A stretch of 64,000 nucleotides of DNA, from contig CM060708.1 of the NCBI GenBank assembly GCA_030686995.1, forward strand, positions 102,864,523 through 102,928,522. Reading direction: 5' to 3'. Below the pieces are notes generated by a model. It was not told the DNA's origin and ran no database searches. It saw only the letters and a program-made list of their open reading frames with translations. Source of the stretch: Artemisia argyi. Its lineage: Eukaryota; Streptophyta; Magnoliopsida; Asterales; Asteraceae. Every line of letters starts with the position of its first letter. Position 1 is the first letter of the stretch. Below are positions 24,628-35,918 of this stretch, one piece after another. A program made the translations under genes and the position numbers.

Positions 24628-25191
24628 TAGTGAAAGAATTATCGGTTTAGAGGGTTAAAGAAGAAGAATCAAATGATAAGAGGATAAGAAGATTATTTTT
24701 GGTTTTTAATTATCATAAAATCAAAGGAAAATCAAAATGGAAAAGGAAAATCTTTTTGTATTTTTATTTTTGGAAAGCAAAATTTTTAAAACTTTTATTT
24801 TCTTTTGTTTTTCAAACGTTACGTTAATCGTAAACCGTTTCCTTCAAATCTACTCGCGACGGAACGGGAGAGAAGAATGGATTTCTCTTCAGCTTGCAAT
24901 TTAATGTCAAAGCTTCCGTATTTTCCGCTTATTCGGTCGTAGAATCCAAAGTAATCCGATTAGCAACTAATTTCACGCGTTGTTATATTGTGAAGCTTAT
25001 TTGGTTTACAACGCTCTTCCTTTCGGTCGAGACGAGGCTGTAACTTTATTATTTTTTTGGTATTTTTGAAAACACTTTAGGAAAAGTGTTTTTGATTTTT
25101 CAATTTTTTTGGTTTTTATAGAAAATATATACAAAGGAAGGTTTTCAAAAGACAATTTCGAAAAACGAAAACGAAAAATTCACTTCAACCT
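24628..25191 (-). other. Leader of the 12.6-kb element
   Basis: Sequence between the primer-binding site and the first ATG. It is AT-rich with several CGAAA and TTTTGG runs, and no gene is seen. Confidence 0.6.
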
Positions 25192-25210
25192 TCCCCGGCA
25201 GCGGCGCCAT
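25192..25210 (-). promoter_or_regulatory. Primer-binding site, tRNA-Asp type
   Basis: On the minus strand, three bases after the LTR end: ATGGCGCCGCTGCCGGGGA. TGGCGCCG..GCCGGGGA is the form I associate with the tRNA-Asp primer of Athila and related gypsy elements. The 51,617-51,634 site has the same core. Confidence 0.75.
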
Positions 25211-25213
25211 TTT

Positions 25214-25229
25214 TGATTCGTGTGAAAAT

Positions 25230-25301
<72 letters not shown>

Positions 25302-28300
25302 TTACTCAAGAGATCCGCAAAGAAATACGGATAACCCGAGGTCGTAGTCCGTGTGAAGGATGAATGGAATTTCGAATTCTCGATTCGTGAAACGTGTCGT
25401 GAAAGTGGTAAAAAGTGATTTGAATGAGATTATACTAATGAAATCACAAATGAAGCACAAATAATCACTTAAACACGTAATTCAAGTAAGGCAACTAGAA
25501 ATGTAACGTAAAATCGAAACCGTACGCTAAAACGTAAATAAAACGTAAACGTACGAAATAAAACGCGACTTTTAAGCTACACTACTCCTACGGACTTGAA
25601 AATAATTTTGAAAAGTTAAAAATAATAAAAGAAAATTTTGAGAAAAAGAAAAATATTTTTTTGACTTTTTATTAATTTTTTATGAATTAAAAACTACTCC
25701 CTCCGTCCCATTTTAATTGTCCGTGGGCCCGAATTTGACCGTAAATATTTTTGTTTGTATTATATAACACTTGATGAAATTTATATCATTGAAAAGTTCG
25801 TTTAACGAACTTTTCAATGATATAAATTTCATCAAGTGTTATATAATACAAACAAAAATATTTACGGTCAAATTCGGGCCCACGGACAATTAAAATGGGA
25901 CGGAGGTAGTATTTATCTAATTAAAAATTAAAAGAAAATGCAAATATAGTGAGAAAAATGAAAAATAAATTTTGAAAATTATAAAATAACTAAAGAGTAA
26001 TTTTAAAACTAAAAACTAAATTTTTTTGGTTTTTTATTTAATTTTTGGAAATTCAAAACTATTAAATCTAATTAAAAATTCAAATTAAATTCAAAATAAA
26101 TGGGAAAAATGCAAAATAAATTTCTAAAATTATAAAATAAATGAAAATAAAATTTTAAAATATTTTTGGATTTATCTGATTTTTTTGGATTTTTTAGTAA
26201 TTAAAATGTATTTAAAATTGATTAAAAATGAAAATAAAATAAGAAAAATAGCAAATGGACTCAGACAAATTTGAAAAAATTACAGAAAATCTAAAATATT
26301 AAAATGAGCTTGAGAAAAAATTTTGAAAGAAAAATAAGTAAGAGAAGTGCTGAAAAGCTAGAAACTGCTTATTTGGAGTGCTTATTTATAAGCACTCCTT
26401 GACCAACTTTGACCAGACTTTTGACTAAATGATTTTATGACTCTTAGAAGCTTGATGGAACAGTATTTAAGCCAAAAAGGACTCAGAAACTCAGATATTA
26501 ATCAAACAGGTTCAATAAGCTATCAAATGGAATAAGCAGATGAAAACCAAATAAGCACAGAAAGCTCTTAACAGTTCTAACAACTAGAATAAACACCAAA
26601 CAACTGAATTCAGCAAGTGGAACCCTGAGAATAAGCTAGAAAAGCAGTGTACAACATCCAATTTTAAGGCAGAAAATTACCCTTAGTACCCCTACTTGCA
26701 GCTTATTATTAAGATCCTTAATAAGCAAATCAGACAATTCTAAAAGTATACTCTAAAAGTTCACCAAGCAAGCTACTCAAAAACCTCAGAAGCCCTAAGT
26801 CTTTTGGTCAATAAAGCCCTAAACAAAGCCTGATATCAGATTGCAGAGAACAAAGGAACCTGTAGTTTTGACTTTTTGAAAATGCAATCCTAAGTTGACT
26901 CAGCTGAATTTTAGCAAATCAAAACTCACCCTACATATATAATTAACTTGTTTTAACACTTGATTCCCCTAATTGAACTATAAAATTTTAAATGTGAAAG
27001 ATTACAACTACCTAATCCAACTGATGAGCATATGAATTGAATAAACAGCTATTGATGACTTTTACTCTGAAACCTAAGGTTTTATATGCTACGACTAACT
27101 TATAAGGCCTAAGTGAGCTACTGATGCAGATAATAAGGCAAGAAAACAATCAGATCAGTCAAGTAACTAATCTACCAAACACCCCTAATATGAGCAGTTA
27201 CACTATGATACGTAGTAATGATCTTATAATACCTAAACTATTGAGCAAATAGAGTTTTCTACTTATATCTAACACCAATGAAACAGTAAATCTAAACAAA
27301 GGATTATCAGAATTAAGAAATGCAAGGAAGGCTAATTCAATCAGTACCACTTAAACGAACTTATGCAAATCCTACAAAGGTCAATGAGAATGCAGAAAAT
27401 CTATACCAATCTACACCTACTTATGACTGAGATCAGTATTAAATTTGTAAAATGACCAAAAGCAATCCAAAAACACCAATATCCTACTGAGCTAAACAAT
27501 AGTAATACCTAAACTATATAAACAACTACTCAGCAAACCAATATAATCTAAACTAAACTATCAAACCAACTCAGATTATGAACCAATAAGTCTATTGAAA
27601 CAAAGAAACACAGGTACCAATTGCGACTCAATCTCAAGAAAACAGATCCAAGAATACAAAGCAACAATGAAACAGTAGATTAACCAAACTTAAACAAACT
27701 ACTAATATTAATATAAAAGCAACTACAATAAGCTATATAAAGACAATATAAACTGTAATGAACAATAATCAAGTACTGAAAACAGATCTACACTAGCAAT
27801 CCAAATATAAGCTTTTGAAATTTAAATGAAAACTTACGAACAACCTCTCAGCCAAACAGAGAGGGTATCCCTCACAGCCTGTCTTTAAGACAGGCCAAAT
27901 TACACCTTATGGCTGCCTTGAACTCCACAAATAAGCTGAGCTTAATGCAATAAGCTGAGTTTGACTTCTTTGACTTTTATGATTTTTGAGAAATAAGGAC
28001 TGAACAAGCTTACAAAAGTTGTTGACAAGCTTATATTATCTTAATTAAAACAAAACAAAGCTTATTTAAATTGAAACAATACTTTTTTTTTCTTCTGATT
28101 TTCTTAATTTTTTTTTTTGAATTTTCTATATAAGTGAAAAATAGAAATGTTAAACAGGAATTAAAAACAACAACTATTATTAATTAAAACTAATAATAAG
28201 TAAATAACAATGATAAAGACAATGAAATTTAAAGCCATAAACTGAAATTATATTAATATGAAAATGAGTACAAAGTTTTTGAAAATGAAAATTACAACAA

Positions 28301-29404
28301 TACTGAAATTTAAATGACAAGAAATTTAAAAGTGGTCAAAATTCTTCTAAGAGCATGAAAAATTGGACACCCTCCAATGAGTGAGGAGGGGGAATTTAAA
28401 TAGGAGCTGAGAGATGCTTCTAGTTTGTACAGCTCATCAATCCTTGTGATACTTGTGCTTCTTCTTAGTCCTTTTAAGTCGTTTGATCATCCTTGCTCAC
28501 CACTCTAATAATCACAGCCGTAGGATTAATTTTCGTGACATGATGTGATCCTGCGTGTCTTCTCCCATTGGTCCACGTATCACTCTTCATGACATGCTCT
28601 GACACCTTCTAGAACTCCAATGATTGGGTAATTATATTTCACAAGGGTTAATTTGATGGGAAGTAATTTCTAGGGTTCTAGAAACAGTGAAATTCTGGGT
28701 TGGTTAGTATTTTGGGGGGCGGGAATGGATTTTGGGTAGTTTTTATTATGTTTGTGGGGGTTGTCCGGGTTTTGTGGTTTGACCGGGTAAGGTGTAGGTG
28801 ATGGATCGGGTAAATATAAAAGTGGTGGGCTGTTTGTTTGGTTTGGGCTTTATGGTGTCTTGGGCTTGGGTAACTTTGGATAACTTTTATTATTGATCCG
28901 GTTGTATTAATAGTTTTGGATAAGTAGGATTTAACAAGGACCATTTTTGTACAAATCTGAAAATTAGGGACTGAACTTGATATTTTTCCAAAGTTATTTT
29001 CCAAGGGCTTGTTATGACTTTCTCTGAATATTGAGGGACCAAGTTTGACTTTTCTACTTCAAAGGACTAAAAGTGACAATCGTTGAAAGTAGAGGAACTA
29101 ATCTTGCCAATTTCACCAAACATTGATCAGGGACTGATTATGCAACTTTAAGGTTCTCTGAGGACTTCTTATGCATTAATGAGCTTTCTTTGATCATTTT
29201 GCTTCCCCGACTCCGGCTTTTGACCTTTTTCCAATCTCGTGCTCATTTTTGTCGGTTTTGCTTTGTTTTTGTTCATTTTTCACATATCCGTACCTGCATA
29301 TACACAAATACAAAAACACACGTTCTCTTGGCATATTTGGTTAGTATTTGGTGTATTTGGTCTGATTTAAGGTCTAAAAATGATGTGTGAATAAGCACTC
29401 ATCA
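25214..29404 (-). repeat. Right (5') LTR of the 12.6-kb element
   Basis: 4,191 bp, the partner of 16,811-20,781. The extra length is mostly the MITE at 25,697-25,909, plus an insert of about 20 bp near 27,937 and a longer T/C-rich stretch near 28,085. The alignable parts show only scattered substitutions by eye, implying a fairly young insertion. A 108-residue minus-strand frame at 28,678-29,004 is LTR sequence, not a gene. Confidence 0.9.
25697..25909. mobile_element. Stowaway-type MITE (Tc1/mariner)
   Basis: A 213-bp nearly perfect palindrome with ends CTCCCTCCGTCCC and GGGACGGAGGTAG and a TTTAA centre at 25,801. TA lies on both sides (25,695-25,696 and 25,910-25,911). The sister LTR has the uninterrupted site (AAAACTATTTATC at 17,301), which gives both ends and shows a single TA target. 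Confidence 0.95.
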
Positions 29405-29409
29405 AGCTC

Positions 29410-30332
29410 AATGCTTCCTTGTGAGTTCTAGTGCAAATTGGCAGTCCCACGTGGATTTCTTCTTGACCCTTGACCATATCCTAACCATCAATTTAAGCTT
29501 TCTTTGATCCTAGCCCTTGGATTGTATTTTGGCGCCAAAACCTTTTATAGTGGAAACTGGGACCAGGGGTTGGGGAGTTGTAATTTTACAACTGGGGTGA
29601 GATGTAGGGTGGCTTGTGAGAGGAGGGGGGAGAGAATGTAGGTTGGAAGGGGAGGAATTGGTGGAGGGAAATCAGGGGTGAGTGGTACGGGGGAGATGGA
29701 GTTGGTTTGACTGGGGATTGACCAGTTTGACCATTTGACCGGGGTGTTGGATTATTATTTTGGTTTTGGGTTGGTAAATGGGCTAGGGGTGTTGGGTTGG
29801 ATTGGATTTGGTTTTGAGTAATAAAAAGGGTCCGGTTTGGTTTGTAAGTATCACAAGGACCTTTTGTGTAATTTTCTGAAAAGTGGAGGGCTGGAATTGC
29901 CAACTTTCCAAAGTTAGTCCAAGGGTGAATTATGCCAAGTTTTAATAACCAAAGGACCATAAATGTTATTTTCCAACTTCTAAATCCTAGTGACCATTTT
30001 TGCCAATTTCCAAAGTTCAGGGACTACTCTTGCAATTTCTTCAAACTTTTCATCAAAGGGCCATTTATGATACTTTGTGAACTCCAAAGGACCAATATTG
30101 ACTTTTATTCCAAAAATACTCCACCAGGGACCAAATCTGCCAATTTTTGAAAGTTCAGTGACCGTTTCTGCCAATTTTGCTCATTTTTCACCTGTTTTCA
30201 ATCCTTTTGTACCTGAAACACATAAAAACACAATCCAAAGATATTTGTAGTATAATTAAGCATATTTGGTTGTTTTCAGTGTTTTTACAGTCCAGTATGG
30301 GAACAAAATGATGAGTGTTTGAGCACTCATCA
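29410..30332 (-). repeat. Solo gypsy LTR, second part
   Basis: Rest of the LTR begun at 13,890, ending TTTGAGCACTCATCA. From about 29,840 to 30,190 it is made of degenerate units of 30-45 bp with cores such as AAAGGACC / AGGGACCAA and TGCCAATTTT. The minus-strand frame at 29,586-29,960 and the others here follow these repeats and are not genes. Confidence 0.8.
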
Positions 30333-32207
30333 GGTGATGAAGTTAATGTTACATTATGGGAAGATGATGCAGAAAAATTGGACAATTACTTAAGTCATGA
30401 ATATATACAGAATTGTCATGTTGTGTTGGTTATTCAACTTGCAAAAATCAATACATGGGGAAGTAAGATATAAAATAAATTACTATAATTATCCTTGCCA
30501 ATTGTTACATCTTAAGTTTCATGTGGTTTTATATTTTTATTTTTTATTATTTATTTATTTATTTATTTTTTGTCAGATGAGCACGAGGTTTCAACCATTC
30601 ATTTTTGCACCGATGTTGTTATAAATGAAAACATTCCTGCAATAACATCTTTCAAACGAAGGTATACACGTTTTTTATTTTGGTTCATTGTTAGAAAAAA
30701 AAATACAACATCTTATTTGACTACATAAATTTTTTGTTGATCTTTATAAATAGGTTGCTGAATAAAACAATACACACCACAAAATAAAGGACTGTCGATC
30801 AAGATGACACCGTTGCTAATGAAGTATTTTTGAATTTTTTACATTTTGCTTTTATGTTTTTTTTTAACTTAATTGTTTAGTTATCAGATTTTTTGATATA
30901 TATCTATTTTTGTTATATTTACAAATACGTAATACGTAATACCTGATTGTTTCTTTAATTAAAAAATACGTTTCTTTAAATTTATATCTATTTTTGTTAT
31001 ATTTACAATATTAATTATAAATAAAACATATACAGATTTATGCGGCCGGTGTGAATGGTTATCGAAGCACTCAAATTTGGAAAAAGTGAAAACAAAACAA
31101 ACAACATGTATACAACATATCTGATGATGATATTGATTTACATGATACTGATAATGAGGTATTATTTAAATTTATAATTACGTATTATATTGTATTGTAG
31201 TCAACATTAAATTTATATTATTATTTTTTTGTGTGTATTATTTAGGTTGTTTGTTTGACACATAATAATCGGAGATTACCAAGGACGAAATCTGATACGT
31301 CCACAAACGTATGCAAAACTGATTGTTTTGTAAATGAATCTAATCATCAGGTATTTTCATTAATATTTTATTATATTTAGTTGTTGTAAGCATAAATACG
31401 TATTTTTAAAATGTATTTTAATCATTCAAAATAACATATTAATCTGTTATGCAGAGGTGGGTTGTTTTAGTCACACCAGTCATGGATTTCCGAAATCAAC
31501 ATTTTGAAGGGGTAAAAACATATGCAACCTTGATTATTTTGAATATGAAATTGATGGTGGATATACTTTCGCAGCTAAAGAGGTATATTATTTTGTTATA
31601 TGATTATTAAAATTTTACAAATACATCATCTCGTGAATATTTTCTAACTTATTATAAAATTAGGAAAATAAATATTATGTTGAATTCCCGAACTCTTCCA
31701 AAGAGGATGTATCTGAGCAATTAAAGTTGGATATGGAACCTCTAAATGGAAAGAAGTGCAATCGAATCTATGATGCAGATTCCAGAATGCAACACATTTG
31801 CACCTGGAGGAATCACAATGCTCATGAAAATGAAGACATGGTCGTTTACACACTTTTTCGTCCAGAAATTGGTTATTACTATCAACTGGTAAGAAAAACA
31901 TGATAATGGTGTACTAAAAAACATGAAATTTCCAATAATAATTGGAAGTAATAACATATTGTCTCTTACGAAACAGAAAATTGAATCTAAACTTTGGAAC
32001 ACCTTGGAGATGCATAAGTACTGAAAAGGAGAGATCATGCACAGAAAATGGGTTTACTCAGTCAAACTGCGGGTTGTTACACACAAAAAAACCCATTCTC
32101 GAATAAAAGCGTTAGTATTGGAAGGGAACTGGTATCAATTTGGGCAAGATTGCGGATTTGAAGAACAGAAAATGATGCGTATAAAGCTCGTGTTTTATGA
32201 GGTTTAA
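30333..32207 (+). pseudogene. RPA1-like gene, 3' part, running into B3-like exons
   Basis: The exon at 30,333-30,462 resumes the interrupted codon run: GDEVNVTLWEDDAEKLDNYL and VVLVIQLAKINTWG are classic second OB-fold strands. 30,576-30,660 carries EVSTIHFCTDVVINENIPAI. The next exon (about 30,754) has a stop within HTTK*RTVD. Further exons at about 31,036, 31,245, 31,455, 31,663-31,889 and 31,979-32,207 end in the B3-like LEGNWYQFGQDCGFEEQKMMR. In-frame stops (near 30,790, 31,087 and 32,022) and a shift near 31,520 show decay. The last two exons align with exons 3 and 4 of the B3-like gene at 38,257-39,575, including CTW...H..H...YT and the intron after Leu in phase 0. Whether this was one RPA-B3 gene or two adjacent genes is not settled. 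Confidence 0.7.
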
Positions 32208-33295
32208 AAACTAGATGATGAAATCCGCAAAATTCCGATATTTCATGTTTGTTAGAATAATATCATATGGTATAAATAAATTAAATAGCAAAAACCAACG
32301 AACAGTCATGTTATTTTTCTCCAAAATTAGGATACTTGGAACCTTGGTTTTTATAACTTTCAATATGTTGCATTGTTATGTTCAATTTAATTGTGGTTAT
32401 CATATTTTTGTCGCTTCTTAACGACCTATCAATATTACTTTCTTTAAAAACTTTCATGAATGTAAATTTCATATGTCAATATTAAATAAAACGTTTCTAA
32501 TCAATTTAGTGTTAATTATTTACAAATCTTAAAAAAAAATAATAAGATATCTTAACAAGACAGAAACACGTAAACGATATATGTGATGCCAATTAGCTGC
32601 CTACCAGAAACACGTAAAAGAGTATATATTAAGTTAAATAAATATAATACGTTTCTTATTTATCATATGCTAATATTTGGTTAACATATATGCTCATTTA
32701 TAGTAATAGATAAACATAGTATTTTAAAAGAAATATTATGAGGTTCAAAAACTAGATGATGAAATCCTCAAAATTCCGATATTTCATGTTTGTTAGAATA
32801 ATATCATAGGGTATAAATAAATAAAATGACAATATGTTGCAGTGTTCCGTTCAATTTAATTGTGGTTATCATATTTTTGCCGCTTCTTAACGACCTAAAA
32901 AAAACAAGGTTTTAAACAACCTAATGAATATTAAACGATGTTGTAAACATAACAGTCAATGTCACGTTAACATATAGAGATATGGATTTTATTTAATACC
33001 ACATAAAAATATGTTCTAATCTGATCAAAACTTGCATGTTTAGTTGTTTGTAAGAATCATGTGTACATATACACCTAATATTACTTTCTTTAAAAACTTT
33101 CATAAATGTAAATTTTATATGTCAGTATTAAATAAAATGTTTCTCATCAACTTAGTGTATGTTATTTACAAATCTTAAAAAAATTTAATAAGATATCTTA
33201 AAAAGACAGAAACACGTAAATGATAATATTTGGTTAACATATATGCTCATTTATAGTAATAGATAAACATAGTATTTTAAAAGAAATATTAAAGG
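32205..33295. repeat. Tandem duplication of an AT-rich segment of about 540 bp
   Basis: Blocks recur in the same order: AAAACTAGATGATGAAATCC at 32,208 and 32,744; TTAATTGTGGTTATCATATT at 32,388 and 32,856; ACAGAAACACGTAAA near 32,560 and 33,206; TTTGGTTAACATATATGCTC at 32,675 and 33,231. Spacing changes between blocks through indels. The first unit starts within the last codons of the decayed gene upstream, and no gene lies inside. Confidence 0.85.
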
Positions 33296-33895
33296 GAATG
33301 TGCACACCGAATTTTTTATAAGATATGTTTAAATTTTAAAAGATGTAATTTAGAGTATAAACCATCTTTCTCACATAAAAAAAATTCACAAAGTTATATT
33401 CACAATAAACTCTTGCATTATGTACGGTCAAAAACACTCTGTACGGCTTGCAAAAGCATATGAGAGAAAAACACAAAAACTCCTTCTAAAGGTATGTTTT
33501 TAACAAATAATTGTTCATTGGGTAGTTATATTGTTATTGATGTGGTTGTAAAATTCGAAACTCTAAATCCCATTCACAAGGTATTGTGTTCATATATAGT
33601 TTTACATGCATTGTCCATTGATCTTAATATTTGAAACATCTAAATTTGTGAATTTGTGATAGGTAAACCTGCACAAACTTTATCTAAAAATATCCAAAAA
33701 AAATGTTTCAAAGTGATACACTAGACACAAGATCTAGCCATATGTATATCATGTTTCATTATATGATAATAGATTTATAATGAATTTGTAACTTCTATAA
33801 GGAGAATTTTGGAAACGATATTGTGATATATTTTATATCATTTTAAATAGTTATAGATGTCCACGATTATTAGAGTTTGTTAACCTAAATTATCC
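33296..33895. other. Intergenic, AT-rich
   Basis: No reading frame or repeat of note. It ends in the presumed promoter of the small gene that starts at 33,962. Confidence 0.5.
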
Positions 33896-33905
33896 CTATA
33901 TATAC
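33896..33905 (+). promoter_or_regulatory. TATA box of the small paralogue gene
   Basis: CTATATATAC lies 57 bp before the ATG at 33,962, leaving a short A/C-rich leader typical of plant genes. Confidence 0.55.
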
Positions 33906-33961
33906 AATAAAAAAACCTAACACAATAAACATAAAAACCGTATACACAAACCTAGCACAAG

Positions 33962-34751
33962 ATGCAACCACAACGACGTTCTTTAAGGCTTTCTAATATT
34001 AATAAAAACAAGAATGCGGATAATTCTTTGCAAGGTAGTTTCGACATCAAGTATTTACTATATAGATATTCAAGTTATGATTCATGTTTGTTGATTACTT
34101 TTCAGCATCTAAGCAACAAGAACAACCTACAACACAGGGAAACAAAAACTTAAAAAGTTCTTCAACTGGTATATGTATTATTAAATTTTTTATGCATATT
34201 TTGATATATTTGTTATTTAGCATATATATATTTTACTTTTACAGCATTGAAAGGTAAAAGAAAGCAGAGTTCACAAATGGAGACACCCGTTATCGAAGAT
34301 GAGATACCAAAAAAACGTATGCAAAGTATTATGGTTTGTTTTTCAAATGTTTGACAGTTGTGTATTAAATTATTAGTACATTAGTGATTAATGATATTGC
34401 TATTTAACATGTTAATATTTTATTTAGATCCATTATATATGGTGTTTATACTATGTTACTTAATTTATAACTTTTAAATCAGAGTCAGGACCAAATAGAA
34501 GTTCATTAAAGTCAAAAGAACCCTCATCAAATTAAAAAAGAGACCAAGTGGATGTGAAGTATTTTCTACCAATACGATATATTGGTCAGCTTAGCAGGCA
34601 AATAACAGTTATGGAAGAAGAAATCATAAGCGACGAAGAAATGGTATTGGAATGTAAAGAGGCAATTGACCAGCAAAGGGGAAAAATATTGGAGTATCAA
34701 GAGACGATAAACAATGTTAAAAAACAAATGGATAATTATAATTATTTATAA
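33962..34751 (+). pseudogene. Small multi-exon gene, paralogue of the RPA-like gene's 5' exons
   Basis: Four exons fit GT-AG introns and keep phase: 33,962-34,034 (MQPQRRSLRLSN), 34,106-34,168, 34,245-34,325 (METPVIEDEIPKKR) and 34,483-34,751. The third exon and its flanking intron match 12,210-12,344, so this is a duplicate of that gene's start. The product is basic at first (about 65 residues, Lys/Arg/Gln/Ser-rich, disordered) and then a coiled coil (MEEEIISDEEMVLECKE...EYQETINNVKKQ). An in-frame TAA at 34,533-34,535 precedes the coiled coil, so the chain would end early unless that codon is spliced around. No OB fold is present in this copy. Function unknown. Confidence 0.62.
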
Positions 34752-34937
34752 TCTATTTAATGTTATGCACCGTTGATATTGTATCAACATCCTTTAATAG
34801 TAACAACTATTGTTACCATCATTTGATGTAATGAATCTTAAAACAACATTTAGGTCTCTTTAAAACTGATAATAATTTTGCATGATTTATTATTTTTTAC
34901 GATATAAGATTTGCATTCTGGATACATAACTTTTCAG

Positions 34938-35114
34938 CTAACTTTTGATGAAAATGTGGCAAGTGATGATGGTGTCTGGAACTCTGACAAGGAACGGAAA
35001 CTGAGCATGTTGGAAGCCCAGTTAGAAGAAGATAAGTTTGCGAACTACTTTGTGTATGATGACGGTTACGACTCCAGCAATTCTGAAACCTGGGATCACC
35101 CAGATTACAATTAA
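34938..35114 (+). CDS. Acidic terminal exon, probably of the same gene
   Basis: An exon-like frame after the acceptor TTTTCAG at 34,931-34,937. It encodes an acidic chain with VASDDGVWNSDKERK and YVFDDGYD-like Asp/Tyr-rich phrases, ending WDHPDYN and TAA at 35,114. The acidic Asp/Tyr-rich ending is like that of the next gene (ending at 36,332), so it may be an alternative 3' exon. No known domain. Confidence 0.4.
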   Translation, partial: LTFDENVASDDGVWNSDKERKLSMLEAQLEEDKFANYFVYDDGYDSSNSETWDHPDYN

Positions 35115-35847
35115 AGTTTAAGTTTATGTTTAAGTGATGTTTTAATTTTATTATGTAATGTTCTAATTCTAATAAGTTAATGTAATGTTTAATTTTTAAG
35201 CTTTTAGTTGCCCAAATAAGCCAGTGAGTTACCAACCACTAATAGTTGTATATAGCAAGCTTAAAAGATGTTAATATGTTGATACAATCAAGTATTTCAA
35301 ACTCGGTTCTCTATGAAGAGGTCTGGTTTCATTCATAGACTTTTAACATATAGTTAAACAACAGTACATGTTTTCAAACAATTTTATACTAATTCTTATG
35401 TTGAGATTAATGAGGTATTGTATATTATACTTAAACATGTTTCAGTAGTTCATTTTGTTAAAACACCCAGAATTTGAATACAACTTCATTATAACTTTAT
35501 TATAACCGTTCATGGTTTCATTTAACTTTATTTAGTTTGGAAATACAAAACTTTTTATCAGATTATAACTTTTACATTATAATTTGAAATGATTGTTACA
35601 AACAAATGATAATCACAATATGTATTAGAACAGCCAATCTTTATAAATTTTTAAAAAATAAAACAAACCTATTTAAATGCATTGTTCAATTAACTTAAAC
35701 CATTTTTAGGTAATTATTAACATAATTAAAGCAAATTACAGCAACTTCATTTATGTTACAAGGATAAATGTGTACATGTTTAATGGTCAAATTTCGAATT
35801 TTAACCTTCCAAATTCCACAATTAATTGGCTGTCGAATTCATAGGCC
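35115..35847. other. Intergenic, AT-rich
   Basis: No gene, RNA or repeat that I can support. It contains the likely 3' flank of one small gene and the promoter of the next. Confidence 0.5.
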
Positions 35848-35854
35848 TATAAAA
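35848..35854 (+). promoter_or_regulatory. TATA box of the Lys-rich small gene
   Basis: TATAAAA lies 65 bp ahead of the ATG at 35,919. Confidence 0.55.
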
Positions 35855-35918
35855 CTTCAATCTTTTTACTGCATTTCATCATGCACAGACAAATTCTAAA
35901 CAGTATACTAATTTTCAA

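Larger units (their letters stand above)
16811..29404 (-). mobile_element. Complete non-autonomous gypsy-type retrotransposon, 12.6 kb
   Basis: Two long LTRs (16,811-20,781 and 25,214-29,404) both run TGATTCGTG...CACTCATCA, and the whole is flanked by AGCTC on both sides (16,806-16,810 and 29,405-29,409). A primer-binding site at the right end and polypurine tracts at the left place its sense on the minus strand. The interior is only 4.4 kb, with a broken Cys-rich/acidic frame and no protease, RT, RNase H or integrase, so it must have depended on another element. It sits inside the solo LTR at 13,890-30,332. Confidence 0.9.

Noticed and set aside
29586..29960. 124-residue minus-strand frame rich in Pro and Thr
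   Set aside because: It lies wholly inside the solo LTR and follows its degenerate repeats.
13890..30332. Whole 16.4-kb insert as a single retrotransposon
   Set aside because: The inner AGCTC duplication and the two matching 4-kb LTRs show a complete inner element; the outer parts form one LTR only.
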